NCBI GenBank assembly: GCA_036677505.1 | Contig: JAVBWK010000021.1 | Span: forward strand, 1-64,000 | Source of the DNA: UBA2227 sp036677505 | GTDB lineage: Bacteria; Bacillota_I; Bacilli_A; Erysipelotrichales; Erysipelotrichaceae | Length of the DNA stretch: 64,000 nucleotides | Direction: 5' to 3' | Shown here: positions 7,255 to 16,778 of the stretch, piece by piece | Layout of the letters: the number at the start of each line of letters is the position of its first letter | Position numbering within the stretch: the first letter of the stretch is position 1 | The notes under the pieces: model-generated | Databases searched by the model: none | Seen by the model: only the letters and a program-made list of their open reading frames with translations | What the model was told of the DNA's origin: nothing | Position numbers and translations under genes: made by a program

Positions 7255-9210
7255 TCACGAAAGTATCCTGGTCGATATTCGTTTTTCAAGTTGAATCTCC
7301 TGTGCTCTAGTAAAACTCGAACTATGAATTGTCCTCAGTTCGGAAGCTGTCAGACCCCCTCCATCTTCTGGAAGATCATATAAGTGCTCGACAATGACCT
7401 TCTCAACCAGATTTCGGATTGTTCTTCCCTGCCCGAAGTTCAGCTTTGATTGGTAAAACGATATAAAATCATCCAGCATTTCCAATGATTCATCATCAAG
7501 CAAAAAACCTTTGTCCCTGATGATTTTTTGAAACATTAGGTTAAGTTGTTTAAGACTGTAATCTTCAAACTTTAGGAAGAATCCAATTCGACTGCGAAAT
7601 CCGGGATTCATATCCAAAAATAGTTCCATTTCTTTGGTATATCCGGCGAAGATGATGATCAGGTCATCCCGATGGTTTTCCATTTCCGCCATGATGACAC
7701 CCAATGCTTCCGGAACGTAGGATACTTTTGTATCTTCATAGAGGGAATATGCCTCATCGATAAACAGAACTCCTCCCAAAGATTTCTGAATAAGATTATG
7801 TACTTTGACTGCGGTCTGACCGACATATTCTCCGATCAGATCTTGTCGGTTCACTTCAATGAAATGACCTTTGGACAATAAACCATGTTCTTTAAACAGC
7901 TGCCCGACCAACCTTGCCACGGTTGTTTTCGCTGTTCCGGGACTGCCGGTAAAGACCATATGTTTACTAAACTGCTCGATCGGTATGTTGAGTTCTTTAA
8001 AACGTTTCAGCCACATCGATACATTGAGCAGTTTCTCTATTTGAAGTTTGACCTCATCTAGTCCTATGAGTGCATGTAGTTCCTTTAAGGCTTGCCCGGA
8101 TACAACTTGTCTTTTCTTTGAGTTAAAGACGTTCTCAATGCTTGGAAGCGGGTAATATTGATTTTCAAGAATCCACCAAAACCTCTCCTTAAACTTTTGT
8201 TCAACATCTTTTACGCTTAACATAGGATCATGGGGGTGCAGTAAGTCTTGGAAATCACTTAATTTCAATTCATTATAATTAACCATCTTATCTAACAGTT
8301 TCATCGCATTTTCATAACTTAGTAAGCTGGGTTCAACTTTAAGAAATTTAAGATCATAGAACATATCCGTAAAGTCTCTGAATATTGGGTTTTTCTCATC
8401 ATCTGTCCAAAAAATCAATAATACTTTTGGGGATACTTCCATAAATGCTTCCAATATCTCTGATCTCAGAATGAACAGGTTTCGCTGATCAAACTGTTCG
8501 AATATCGGATCTGTAAAGTCAATCAGCAGCACCGAACCATATGCACAATCTACCACATTGCGTAAGTCGACGTTTCGGATATGGTGTTGGTGCTCACTTA
8601 GGTCAAGGCGATTGATGATCGGATATAATAGGCGATTGGAATCATACAGATGTCGTGTCAGTGCACGTGTCACCTCTTTCATGTCCGATGTTTTTTTACC
8701 TATGATCACAAAGTGATAACAGTGTCCGATAAACCCGGAATTGCATGTTGGTTTGATCTGATTTTTAAGATTTTCAAATGACAGCGCATACTCAATAAGA
8801 TCGAAATCCACTTCAGATACCAGTTCATCTACCAATAATCGTTCGGTGTCACTCAAAATCTTCCGTGACTCTGCATTTATGAACGACTGAAACACATCGG
8901 ATATATTGCTCTTTGAGAACTTTAACATATCTACTAAAGCACTCTGTGTACTTAGCACACACTCCTTTAGCGTAATATCCCTCTCAAACCTACTAATAAA
9001 CATGTGGATAACCGCATTTTTATCCCATACACTATTTCGGTGAATGATTAAATATCCGTGATACTCATCATCTGCCTCATCATACAGAAATACATAAGCT
9101 TGCCCTTGTGTGTGTTTTCTTACCTGATCAAACGCAAACAGATGATATCTCTTCTCTGAAGAGGCATCAGATTTTGAATTGATCGTAAACTTCAAATGGT
9201 AGTACATCAT
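7255..9210 (-). CDS. CbbX/SpoVK-type AAA+ ATPase with an N-terminal pseudo-ATPase-like region
   Basis: A 651-residue protein. The C-terminal half (about 380-650) is a CbxX/CfqX (CbbX, SpoVK, EccA) AAA+ module: GLDEVK entry motif near 383, Walker A GSPGTAKT at 422-429, VNRQDLIGEYVGQT pore region, Walker B VLFIDEAYSL at 481, and the arginine-finger segment NPGFRSRIGF. The region about 165-310 looks like a degenerate second nucleotide-binding fold, with VIIGKKTSD in the Walker A position and SVLLIDFTDP in the Walker B position. GGGAGG precedes the start. Two small membrane-protein genes lie immediately upstream. Relatives remodel protein complexes; the client here is unknown. Confidence 0.8.
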   Translation of the reverse strand: MMYYHLKFTINSKSDASSEKRYHLFAFDQVRKHTQGQAYVFLYDEADDEYHGYLIIHRNSVWDKNAVIHMFISRFERDITLKECVLSTQSALVDMLKFSKSNISDVFQSFINAESRKILSDTERLLVDELVSEVDFDLIEYALSFENLKNQIKPTCNSGFIGHCYHFVIIGKKTSDMKEVTRALTRHLYDSNRLLYPIINRLDLSEHQHHIRNVDLRNVVDCAYGSVLLIDFTDPIFEQFDQRNLFILRSEILEAFMEVSPKVLLIFWTDDEKNPIFRDFTDMFYDLKFLKVEPSLLSYENAMKLLDKMVNYNELKLSDFQDLLHPHDPMLSVKDVEQKFKERFWWILENQYYPLPSIENVFNSKKRQVVSGQALKELHALIGLDEVKLQIEKLLNVSMWLKRFKELNIPIEQFSKHMVFTGSPGTAKTTVARLVGQLFKEHGLLSKGHFIEVNRQDLIGEYVGQTAVKVHNLIQKSLGGVLFIDEAYSLYEDTKVSYVPEALGVIMAEMENHRDDLIIIFAGYTKEMELFLDMNPGFRSRIGFFLKFEDYSLKQLNLMFQKIIRDKGFLLDDESLEMLDDFISFYQSKLNFGQGRTIRNLVEKVIVEHLYDLPEDGGGLTASELRTIHSSSFTRAQEIQLEKRISTRILS

Positions 9211-9220
9211 ATATTCCTCC

Positions 9221-9484
9221 CTATTTTCTGTCTTTCAGTAAGGATAAAATACGCATGACAACCCAAGTCCGGATGACTCCAAATATAGATTTATTTAATA
9301 TTTGTGTCTTACTTAGCGCAAAGGTTCGATACGGATCTTTTTGTAACTCATGTAAATAGACTATCTTGGGATACAGTTTGAAGAAATACAACCACACATA
9401 CCAACAGGTGTATAACATACCTACCGGTATGTAGATATCCTCAAATAAGAATGAGTATATCCGATTGATCTCATCAGCGGTCAT
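9221..9484 (-). CDS. Small hypothetical membrane-associated protein
   Basis: An 87-residue protein. Residues about 15-38 (IYIPVGMLYTCWYVWLYFF) form one aromatic membrane segment, and the C-terminus is basic with a second hydrophobic stretch (FGVIRTWVVMRILSLL). The start at 9484 is chosen because AAGGAGG lies 10 bases upstream, whereas the ATG three codons earlier lies only one base from that site. It overlaps the stop of the 55-residue gene upstream and ends 10 bases before the AAA+ ATPase start, so the three genes are probably translated together. Confidence 0.65.
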   Translation of the reverse strand: MTADEINRIYSFLFEDIYIPVGMLYTCWYVWLYFFKLYPKIVYLHELQKDPYRTFALSKTQILNKSIFGVIRTWVVMRILSLLKDRK

Positions 9485-9641
9485 AATCCTCATACCTCCT
9501 TATCGATTTTAATACCAATGTCATCGCTATTTTATATACGGTGTAATATATCATGGGTGTCAGCAGGTAATAACGAAACAGCCACGTATTGAGAAAGTGG
9601 TAGTCGTTACCGTGGGCGAGAACGTATTCGACAAAGCTCAT
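9474..9641 (-). CDS. Small membrane-like protein
   Basis: A 55-residue frame starting MSFVEYVLAHGNDYHF and ending RRYEDYDR. A central hydrophobic stretch (YYLLTPMIYYTVYKIAM) could span or lie on the membrane. AAAGGA lies upstream; in-frame ATGs at 9650 and 9647 are alternatives but sit too close to that site. The stop overlaps the next gene's start by 11 bases, a sign of translational coupling. The residue pattern resembles that of the neighbouring 87-residue protein, so the two may be functional partners. Confidence 0.55.
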   Translation of the reverse strand: MSFVEYVLAHGNDYHFLNTWLFRYYLLTPMIYYTVYKIAMTLVLKSIRRYEDYDR

Positions 9642-9689
9642 GTCCATCATCCTTTCGGTTATTCAGTTGTCAAAGAACAAGTACAATCC

Positions 9690-9717
9690 ATTATATACGG
9701 GTTTTACCAAATGCAAA
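9690..9717 (-). promoter_or_regulatory. Putative promoter of the small-protein/AAA+ cluster
   Basis: On the minus strand TTTGCA (9717-9712) and TATAAT (9695-9690) are separated by 16 bases and lie about 50 bases upstream of the 55-residue gene. The -10 is perfect and the -35 weak. Confidence 0.4.
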
Positions 9718-9764
9718 GAATAAGTTAATGAAAACTATATTTAAAAGAAAAAGACGCAAAGAAA

Positions 9765-9786
9765 ACAAGCCGCCTAAGCGACTTGT
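9765..9786 (-). terminator. Orphan minus-strand terminator-like hairpin
   Basis: ACAAGCCGC (9765-9773) and GCGACTTGT (9778-9786) pair with one G-U position on the minus strand and are followed there by a U-rich tract. No minus-strand gene ends nearby: the next minus-strand stop upstream is beyond the plus-strand Mrr gene. The stretch 9651-9979 otherwise holds only the cluster promoter and AT-rich DNA. Confidence 0.5.
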
Positions 9787-9979
9787 GGGAAGAAATATGG
9801 ACTTCAATTAAGATTAAGTTTTGATTAAAGTATGTTTTTCGGTTGATCTATCCTTGCTATACTTCATAACTTTATAAGTTTATAAAAATGTTGACGATAA
9901 CAAAATAGAATAAAAGTCAGTAATGAGATAATTAAGCGAATGATATATAATAATACTAACAACATAAAGGGAGGGAAAT

Positions 9980-10987
9980 ATGGATTACTTTATACATCGA
10001 ATATCACATGAAGGAGAGGTTGCTAGAAAGCTATTATTGAATGGATTCTTAACCATTGGATTTTCGAGTTTAGTTTTGGATAAGTCCTTTGATTTTTACT
10101 CTTTTAAAGCCAGTAAACAAATTGATGCGTTTGAAAAGATTTACATCGGAAAGTATTCAAAACTTGATCGCTCTAGACATTCTTTTATAAGATTTGTGTG
10201 TGATATTAAACCCAAGGACATCGTATTAGTTCCTGGCTCAGGTACATTTAGTGTTTATGAAGTGATTGAAAGTGCTGCTCCAATCAATGAACTGCCAGAT
10301 TCCCAAAAAACGGTACTCATGATAAATGAAATTAATAATGCTGATTTAGGTTCATTCATGAAGGTTAGACCTATTATGACTGATATTTCAAGAGAGTTAT
10401 ATGCTGATAAAAACCTAACAGCTAGATTAAAAATTCGTACTACAAATGCCAATGTCTCAGACCTTGAAAAAAGTATAAGTAATGCGATAGAGTCGGCGAA
10501 AAGAGAGAAACCAATTAGTATTTATAGTGATTTTATGAAAACATTATCTGAGAACTTAATGATTTGTATTCAGAATGAAATTACTCCATCAAAACTTGAA
10601 CATTTAATAAAGTGGTATTTTGAGAAAATTGGTGCAAGCGAGGTTTACATACCATCAAAAAGAAACAAGAACTCTCAAGGATACGCTGATGCAGATATAA
10701 TAGCTAATTTCAATAATCTTCGTATAACTATTTATGTTCAAGCAAAAGCTCACCGCGAATACTCAGATGATTGGGCAGTTAGACAAATAACTGAATATCA
10801 AAGCCAGAACGAAATGTCTGATCAAGGGTTTGCTTCCATTGCTTGGGCTTTAACGACATGTGAATTTTCTGAAGTTGCTATAAAAGCCGCTAGTAACTCG
10901 AAAGTCATTTTAATTGATGGAATAGCTTTTTCAAAGATGCTGCTAGATGCAGGCTTAGTCAATCTTGATGATGCCTTCAAAAGTTGA
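9980..10987 (+). CDS. Mrr-like type IV restriction endonuclease
   Basis: A 335-residue protein with a C-terminal PD-(D/E)xK nuclease of the Mrr type. The domain (about 180-335) begins with helices ending WYFEKIGA, followed by the acidic DADII near 237-241 and the QAK motif at 254-256 in a beta strand (TIYVQAKAHRE), the Gln variant typical of Mrr. The N-terminal 150 residues include a segment reminiscent of EVE/PUA-like modified-base readers (DIVLVPGSGTFSVYEV), which I do not claim firmly. GGGAGG precedes the ATG. It lies at the left end of an AT-rich block with McrBC genes. Expected role: cleavage of invading DNA carrying modified bases. Confidence 0.75.
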   Translation: MDYFIHRISHEGEVARKLLLNGFLTIGFSSLVLDKSFDFYSFKASKQIDAFEKIYIGKYSKLDRSRHSFIRFVCDIKPKDIVLVPGSGTFSVYEVIESAAPINELPDSQKTVLMINEINNADLGSFMKVRPIMTDISRELYADKNLTARLKIRTTNANVSDLEKSISNAIESAKREKPISIYSDFMKTLSENLMICIQNEITPSKLEHLIKWYFEKIGASEVYIPSKRNKNSQGYADADIIANFNNLRITIYVQAKAHREYSDDWAVRQITEYQSQNEMSDQGFASIAWALTTCEFSEVAIKAASNSKVILIDGIAFSKMLLDAGLVNLDDAFKS

Positions 10988-11309
10988 AGTAATATTTGGT
11001 GTATGTTTCTTATTTTGCATTAATATGCTAATTATGATTACTTATAACTGTAGATTTATTCCATTCTTTATCCTCAAAATTCTTCATTAAGAACTCTTTG
11101 TTTTCGCATGCTTAACATAGTAGTTAAAATCTGCTTTCCCCCTAGAGAAACTCTTCTTATCATCAGAACTATTGCTTAAGTATAATTAGAGATCGGATTA
11201 TATAGTAAAATCATTTATCTAAGCCCCATAGTTATAATATTTGATTGAGGAGACTAACCAACTGTCAATTCATAAAGTGGTGAGTTGAATTTGAGACTAT
11301 TCTACTTAG
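10988..11309. other. AT-rich intergenic stretch between convergent mrr-like and mcrC genes
   Basis: A 322-base gap at the 3' ends of two convergent genes. I see no open frame with a ribosome binding site and no clear terminator hairpin. A TATAATATT-like sequence near 11235 and a GAGGAG near 11250 occur without a following start codon. Confidence 0.4.
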
Positions 11310-12614
11310 TCAATTTTTTTCTAACATGTTTTTCAGAACCAATAGATTCGATTCAATATCTGCAACGTCCACAAAAAACAAATTTACGATCGTCCCATCA
11401 CCGCTGTCAAATTTTATATGACTTTTATTTCTCAGTTCTTCGTTTATAGGATACAATAACCATATTTCAGATGTTTCATATTTTTTGGAATAAGCATACA
11501 TCTGATACATATCACTCTGAGAAATTCCATAATTTTCTCTTTCATTATTATTAAGAATCTTCCACTTTGCATCTAAAATGATTGTACGATCATTCTTTAT
11601 CAGAACAATATCAGGTCTTAATGCAAATTGATTTCTCGGCTCAACAAACAGATAATGTCCTTTATCTTGACTTGATATCTCCCAGCCACTTGGACAGAAT
11701 ACTCGTTTCATCTGTTGGGTTACATAACTTTCATAAACACTTTCCATTGGAAATAATAAAGCTCTTGATGTTGTAGTACCAGAAAACGTTGTAAAACTCT
11801 TATTCATAAGAAACACTTTTGACCATTGCATTAACATTTCATAATCTTTTGTATTTCTGTCGATAACAACTTTAGAAAAATCCTTCTGAAAATTTGTAGA
11901 TGATTCAACCAACTCAAAAGCGGTTAGTAGCTGTCTAATTTCTTTTGAATTCTCTGCACTGGTAGTTATCTTCTGCAGTTTCTCTAAAGTTGACTTCACC
12001 AACTTATTTTCAGGCCTATTTGTTAAGAACTCTTCATAACCTACATATAAGCGTTCTTTATGCACCAAATTACTTCGTAAATGCTGTCCTACCATTAGCT
12101 TTCCTTTGTAATACCGTAGATTATCTTCTTGAGAAATATACGCTGACTTAATGCCTCGTTTCACCAAATGTCGAACTTCCTTCAGAAACATGTTGATGAA
12201 AATTTCATAAAGATTCATTTGATCTATTTTAAGAGTGGCATCATTAAAAACCTTGCTTGGGAAGTCTTTCATGCTACGTAACATGCGAAGAAAAATTCGC
12301 TTAGTTATAGCATTCCCTGGATCTTCTCCCTCTCCAAATGAAATCTTCGGAAGAATCTGCACCTGAAACCCATCCTTCATCTGAATTAAACCAACATAAT
12401 TCTTGATGGTAATTGTCTCTCCAACATTTCTTAGATAACCCATACGCATAAAATCTAACACATCAGCGTTTTCTTTACTGCCAGAAAACTCATAGATAAA
12501 CGATTCTAGGTTATCAAATTGCTTTTTAACGAGATACTTGTACTCATTTTCATTTTTATAATCGCTATTGCAGATAATCGAATCATATTCTCTTACCTCA
12601 AATGGTTTACCCAT
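11310..12614 (-). CDS. mcrC: McrC-family nuclease subunit of a McrBC restriction system
   Basis: A 434-residue protein of the McrC (5-methylcytosine-specific restriction) family. The C-terminal third holds the PD-(D/E)xK core: RPDIVLI near 345 provides the Asp and IILDAKWK near 360 the DxK pair. The middle carries the typical NRPENKLVKSTL segment and the N-terminus the DNA/McrB-binding region. The start at 12614 has GTGGTGAG upstream. It lies 16 bases after mcrB on the same strand. McrC is recruited by GTP-bound McrB rings and cleaves modified DNA. Confidence 0.9.
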   Translation of the reverse strand: MGKPFEVREYDSIICNSDYKNENEYKYLVKKQFDNLESFIYEFSGSKENADVLDFMRMGYLRNVGETITIKNYVGLIQMKDGFQVQILPKISFGEGEDPGNAITKRIFLRMLRSMKDFPSKVFNDATLKIDQMNLYEIFINMFLKEVRHLVKRGIKSAYISQEDNLRYYKGKLMVGQHLRSNLVHKERLYVGYEEFLTNRPENKLVKSTLEKLQKITTSAENSKEIRQLLTAFELVESSTNFQKDFSKVVIDRNTKDYEMLMQWSKVFLMNKSFTTFSGTTTSRALLFPMESVYESYVTQQMKRVFCPSGWEISSQDKGHYLFVEPRNQFALRPDIVLIKNDRTIILDAKWKILNNNERENYGISQSDMYQMYAYSKKYETSEIWLLYPINEELRNKSHIKFDSGDGTIVNLFFVDVADIESNLLVLKNMLEKN

Positions 12615-12630
12615 GTTTTCTCACCACACT

Positions 12631-15600
12631 TTATAGTATCTCAATATAGCTTTGAAGATTGGACAATGCTTTTTTGTTAATAGAATATTTCTTTTCTGGC
12701 AAATCTACTACATCTTCAACGTTGCCTTTAAAAATATCCTTTGCAACTACTTTTTCATCTTTTATAAATTTTAAGTCAGGATTCCCCTTACCGTCATCAC
12801 CAAGTACCATCTGAATTTTCTGATAATCTTCATAGAAGTATTCCTGCAATAAAGGTATTACTGATTTTTCAAAAATGCTTTGCAGACGTTCAATTGAAGG
12901 ATCGTCCTTTAATTCTGTGAAATAAGCATGGCCTATTGTATGCTCTCTATCATACAAGAAACTAATCCTCTCATTCATTTTGTCAAGCATATCTGCTACA
13001 TTCAGATCTCCGACCTTGTCTGCTCCAATGGAACGTAATATGTCAGTTCTAGGCATCATTTCTATAAAGCTAAATCTTCTTCTAAGTGCGGTATCCATCA
13101 AAGCAATAGATCTATCCGCAGTATTCATTGTTCCAAGTAAATAAACATTTTTTGGTATACTAAATGCATCACCAGAATAAGGCAATAAAGTTTCAGTAGC
13201 TTCAGGCATTCCTTCTCGCCTTGAACACTCGATGAGTGTAATCAATTCTCCAAAAATCTTCGATATATTCCCTCTATTAATTTCATCGATTACAAATACA
13301 TATGGTTTCTCATTTTGCTGAATTTCCATGCTAGAAAGATCAGAATTGTTTTCTTTGGCTAAAGCGACAATATCACCTACTTGTATGCCAGGAACACGCG
13401 CAACCGTTCTCCTATGTAATATCCTATTCTTATTTATGTTTTTTATGTCTTTATCTATATGTGTTGCTAACCAAATTACATCTCTTGCAGTTGTATCATA
13501 TTCGCTATCAAGCGAATATGCCTCATTTTTAGAGATAATTGAAATTCCGTTAATCTTACTTCTCGAGCCATCTGTCGTTATAATAAAGTCACCAAGTTTC
13601 ATATCATTAACAAATGCTGAAGCGCCTTCATCATCTATTCCGAAATCGATACGTACACGATTATTCTTAAAGCAGTCTTCGCTGACGGTTGTGCGAATTG
13701 TTGCTTTCCATACAGTTGCATCTTCTGGTATATCAAACTTATCAAGTTTAACTTTTGATCTCTTTGCAGTTTCACAAAATCTCTTGAATATACCTGGTGT
13801 TACTTTGTAAGATATATCTCCACTGACATCAGAGATCTCATCTGATACCACTGGTTTAATACCTTCGATAAATTCTTCGTAACCATATGATTGATGGAAA
13901 GTAGTGAAAACAATGCGCTGTTCACTCTTTAACTCGTTGTAACGCTTCATAACATATTTATAATCTGCCAACTCATTCAATGATTTATTATCACAAATTG
14001 CAACTACATAAATAGCGGAAGAATATGTTTTACCGGTTCCAGGAGGTCCATATAGTATAAGATTCTTGTCATACTCAATGTCTTGAGCTCCAGAATTTGT
14101 CAAACCTAATTTTGAAAGATCCATCTCTTCCAATGCCTCCTTTAGCTCATCTCTAAGCTTCCATGAATATCTTTTATCTCCATCTTCTATCACTTTTCTT
14201 CCTACAAATGGAATAGGAAAATACCTATTCTCTTCTCCATCGGGGCATGGTGTGACATGTTCTATCGCATCTATAATTTTTTTGCCAAATTTGCTTCCTC
14301 TCATATTATATGACGAAGCAGTGTTTCCATACTTTTTCGCAAGTTTGGTGCATGTTGATTCGCCACCTTCACGAAGCATGTAACTCAACATCTTCAGATC
14401 CTCTTCACTGCAGATCTCTTCGTTCAATAAAATACTCGACCAATCTTGCTTGCTAATGTTTGGATTATATTCTTCTAAACTAGGCCAGTATTTTACATCT
14501 TCAGTACCAAGCACATGCCTATAGTATGGAATCAATGCTTTGACAGCCGCAAGCATTACTTTTTCATAGTCATCATTGTTTAAATGATTTTCCCATTCTT
14601 GGATTCTGCAAAGCTGAATTTTATTATATACACCATTATTAATTTTCTGTTTGATACTTTCTACAGGTTCATCGAGAACCTTTGGAGTGCCAAATTCATT
14701 GCTACCAGAAACATAAACAAGATAATCATCTGGATTTACTGGTAAATCCAAAAAACTATGGTATTTTATCATCTGATTTTTATCAGAAGCATCATTCTTT
14801 ATTTCCAAACTAAAACGATATCTAGCCTTGTTATTTTGATCAGATAACTCAACAAAAATAGAGATACTAATCGGACTAGAACTATACTTTCCAAATTTCA
14901 TTTGTGCCCATAGATACTTTCTCGTTTTTGTGTACGAGCCATCAAGCCATGCCATCGATTCACATTTGTCTAGTCCGAACTTATCTTTACAAATAGAGAC
15001 CATTTTCTTCATTTCATCTATTACAGCCCGACCTTTACGCTTTACTTCTTGTAGTCGTTGTTTCTCTGACTCTCGAATTCCTGTAGCATCAGGATTGGAG
15101 TAAGGAATATCTCGATTATTAACCAGATAGTCAAGTACACCTATATAATCTATATGTGTCTTTGAATGTCCTTTACCTAAATTCCAAGCTGCCATATCGA
15201 AGATTCTATAATTTTTTATTTTAAATTTTTCATCTCTGAATTTTTTAACTTTGCGACAGTTCTTAATATATGTGTGTATTTCCATTTTTTCTTCTAGGTC
15301 AATGCCTAGATATTCATATATATTAACAGAACCCATATTGCTATTAAAAACCGGGAATGTAAATGGTTTTAAGCAATGCAATATCATTGATGCAGATGCG
15401 GCTTTCATTCCTCGATTTTTTTTATCGAAAACTATCTCAAATCTATCGAATATCTGTACATCATCTTCCAAGTCAAGAGCATCTATACAAGCTTTAATGA
15501 ACTCACAAGAAAAATCTTTATCAGTTTTCTCCTTGAATGTAAAAAAACCAGTACCAAACATTCCGAATGTTCCATCACTATTAGTGTATTCTTTATTTTG

Positions 15601-16281
15601 AGCTCTTAACCATATAACATCAAGCAAGGACTTAAGTGTTTCTTTAGATTCGTCTGGAAGATTACTAGAATCAACAATGCTTTTCTTGGACGGAATCTTT
15701 TGACTCCACGTACCAACAGTCATAAGATAAACAAGATTTAGATCGTTGTAATCACAAGCATTTAGGTCTCCCATTTTTGAATATGCTCTTATGATTTCCT
15801 GAACAAGCTCATATGTACCATCATGTCTTAAAGGATCCATTTCTTCAGAATGAATCAGTCTTTGAATCAAGTCTATGTATTCCTTCAATTGTGATGGAAG
15901 ACGTACTGGACCCTGTGGCGACGAGAAACCATACCTCTCTAATGTTTTTCGAGAAAACAAAGATTCTGGAAATTCGTCTAGCATTTCTAGTTCCATATAT
16001 CTTCCGTAAGTTCCATCATATTCTCCTGAAATATTGAATTTACTGTCATCTATATCTGGCACTTTCATATCAACTTTGTTTGCTTTGCATTTAAAGCGCA
16101 CCGCTTGAACAGAATCAGAAACGTAAACATACACAATATCACCTTCAGAAATATTTGTACTCTGTTTCCAATCTAATTTACTCAGTTCATGAAAGGCATT
16201 AACTACATCATATTTCTTAGGGTTGCCTGAAATAATCCATTCAGTTACTTCCTTTTCATTTAGAGTTTTGTCTATGCTCAT
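12631..16281 (-). CDS. mcrB: McrB-family GTPase with two candidate reader modules
   Basis: A 1216-residue McrB homologue, far longer than the 459 residues of E. coli McrB. In order: an EVE-like module (about 12-120, WIISGNPKKYDV, GDIVYVYVS); an uncharacterised region (180-370); an MrcB-N/DUF3578-like region (about 415-595); and the AAA+ GTPase (about 735-1216) with Walker A GPPGTGKT at 745-752, Walker B VFVIDEINRGN near 996 and the McrB signature MNTADRS near 1052. Between Walker A and B an insert (about 845-985) begins TVWKATIRTT and looks like a second EVE-like module. GAGGTG precedes the start. It should sense modified cytosines and activate McrC. Confidence 0.88.
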   Translation of the reverse strand: MSIDKTLNEKEVTEWIISGNPKKYDVVNAFHELSKLDWKQSTNISEGDIVYVYVSDSVQAVRFKCKANKVDMKVPDIDDSKFNISGEYDGTYGRYMELEMLDEFPESLFSRKTLERYGFSSPQGPVRLPSQLKEYIDLIQRLIHSEEMDPLRHDGTYELVQEIIRAYSKMGDLNACDYNDLNLVYLMTVGTWSQKIPSKKSIVDSSNLPDESKETLKSLLDVIWLRAQNKEYTNSDGTFGMFGTGFFTFKEKTDKDFSCEFIKACIDALDLEDDVQIFDRFEIVFDKKNRGMKAASASMILHCLKPFTFPVFNSNMGSVNIYEYLGIDLEEKMEIHTYIKNCRKVKKFRDEKFKIKNYRIFDMAAWNLGKGHSKTHIDYIGVLDYLVNNRDIPYSNPDATGIRESEKQRLQEVKRKGRAVIDEMKKMVSICKDKFGLDKCESMAWLDGSYTKTRKYLWAQMKFGKYSSSPISISIFVELSDQNNKARYRFSLEIKNDASDKNQMIKYHSFLDLPVNPDDYLVYVSGSNEFGTPKVLDEPVESIKQKINNGVYNKIQLCRIQEWENHLNNDDYEKVMLAAVKALIPYYRHVLGTEDVKYWPSLEEYNPNISKQDWSSILLNEEICSEEDLKMLSYMLREGGESTCTKLAKKYGNTASSYNMRGSKFGKKIIDAIEHVTPCPDGEENRYFPIPFVGRKVIEDGDKRYSWKLRDELKEALEEMDLSKLGLTNSGAQDIEYDKNLILYGPPGTGKTYSSAIYVVAICDNKSLNELADYKYVMKRYNELKSEQRIVFTTFHQSYGYEEFIEGIKPVVSDEISDVSGDISYKVTPGIFKRFCETAKRSKVKLDKFDIPEDATVWKATIRTTVSEDCFKNNRVRIDFGIDDEGASAFVNDMKLGDFIITTDGSRSKINGISIISKNEAYSLDSEYDTTARDVIWLATHIDKDIKNINKNRILHRRTVARVPGIQVGDIVALAKENNSDLSSMEIQQNEKPYVFVIDEINRGNISKIFGELITLIECSRREGMPEATETLLPYSGDAFSIPKNVYLLGTMNTADRSIALMDTALRRRFSFIEMMPRTDILRSIGADKVGDLNVADMLDKMNERISFLYDREHTIGHAYFTELKDDPSIERLQSIFEKSVIPLLQEYFYEDYQKIQMVLGDDGKGNPDLKFIKDEKVVAKDIFKGNVEDVVDLPEKKYSINKKALSNLQSYIEIL

Positions 16282-16778
16282 TTGGGCACCTCATTTCATT
16301 AATAGCATAATATTTTTTGATTTTGGCAAAATGCGTTGGAAATATTCTGTGAGTTTCATTAATGAATAATTTTTACAATAACCAATATAAATTTCTATAA
16401 TGTTATGCTAAATTAGATAGCAAATAGTTGATTTGATGTACTCGATTCAATGTATTTTCCAGCATCACTTCGATGATTAATGTCTAAAAAAATTCTTAAA
16501 GTAAAATTCCCTTTTCTAGTACAGGATCTATGTTCCATCTAATCTATTTTCCCCGATTTAACTCTTTGATATTCTTATTGCTTGAGGAAGCTTTAAAGTA
16601 ATGTCCATCGAAATTATGATTTATGTTGCCTTATTATTTACTTCGATTACAAATTCCAAATGTGGTACTCTATTTCTTCTTGCGTTCCTTATTGATGCCT
16701 ATAAATATGATTCGATAGATTCATCCTCAACACTTTTATATTGAAAATAAACTTTATTCCGCTTCACTTTCGTATTTA
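16282..16778 (-). other. 497-base gap with possible decayed coding sequence
   Basis: No intact gene is visible. On the minus strand several short protein-like stretches occur in different frames separated by stops, for example VYFQYKSVEDESIESYL, RNRVPHLEFVIEVNNKAT and a 41-codon frame at 16413-16538 containing DINHRSDAGKYIESS. The composition looks coding, but frames and stops disagree, as expected for a decayed gene in the mcrBC direction. There is no convincing ribosome binding site. Chance frames in AT-rich DNA cannot be excluded. Confidence 0.3.

Noticed and set aside
13328..13810. A 160-codon plus-strand frame inside mcrB
   Set aside because: It lies opposite the conserved GTPase domain; the low-complexity Ser/Leu composition and lack of a start signal mark it as a shadow.
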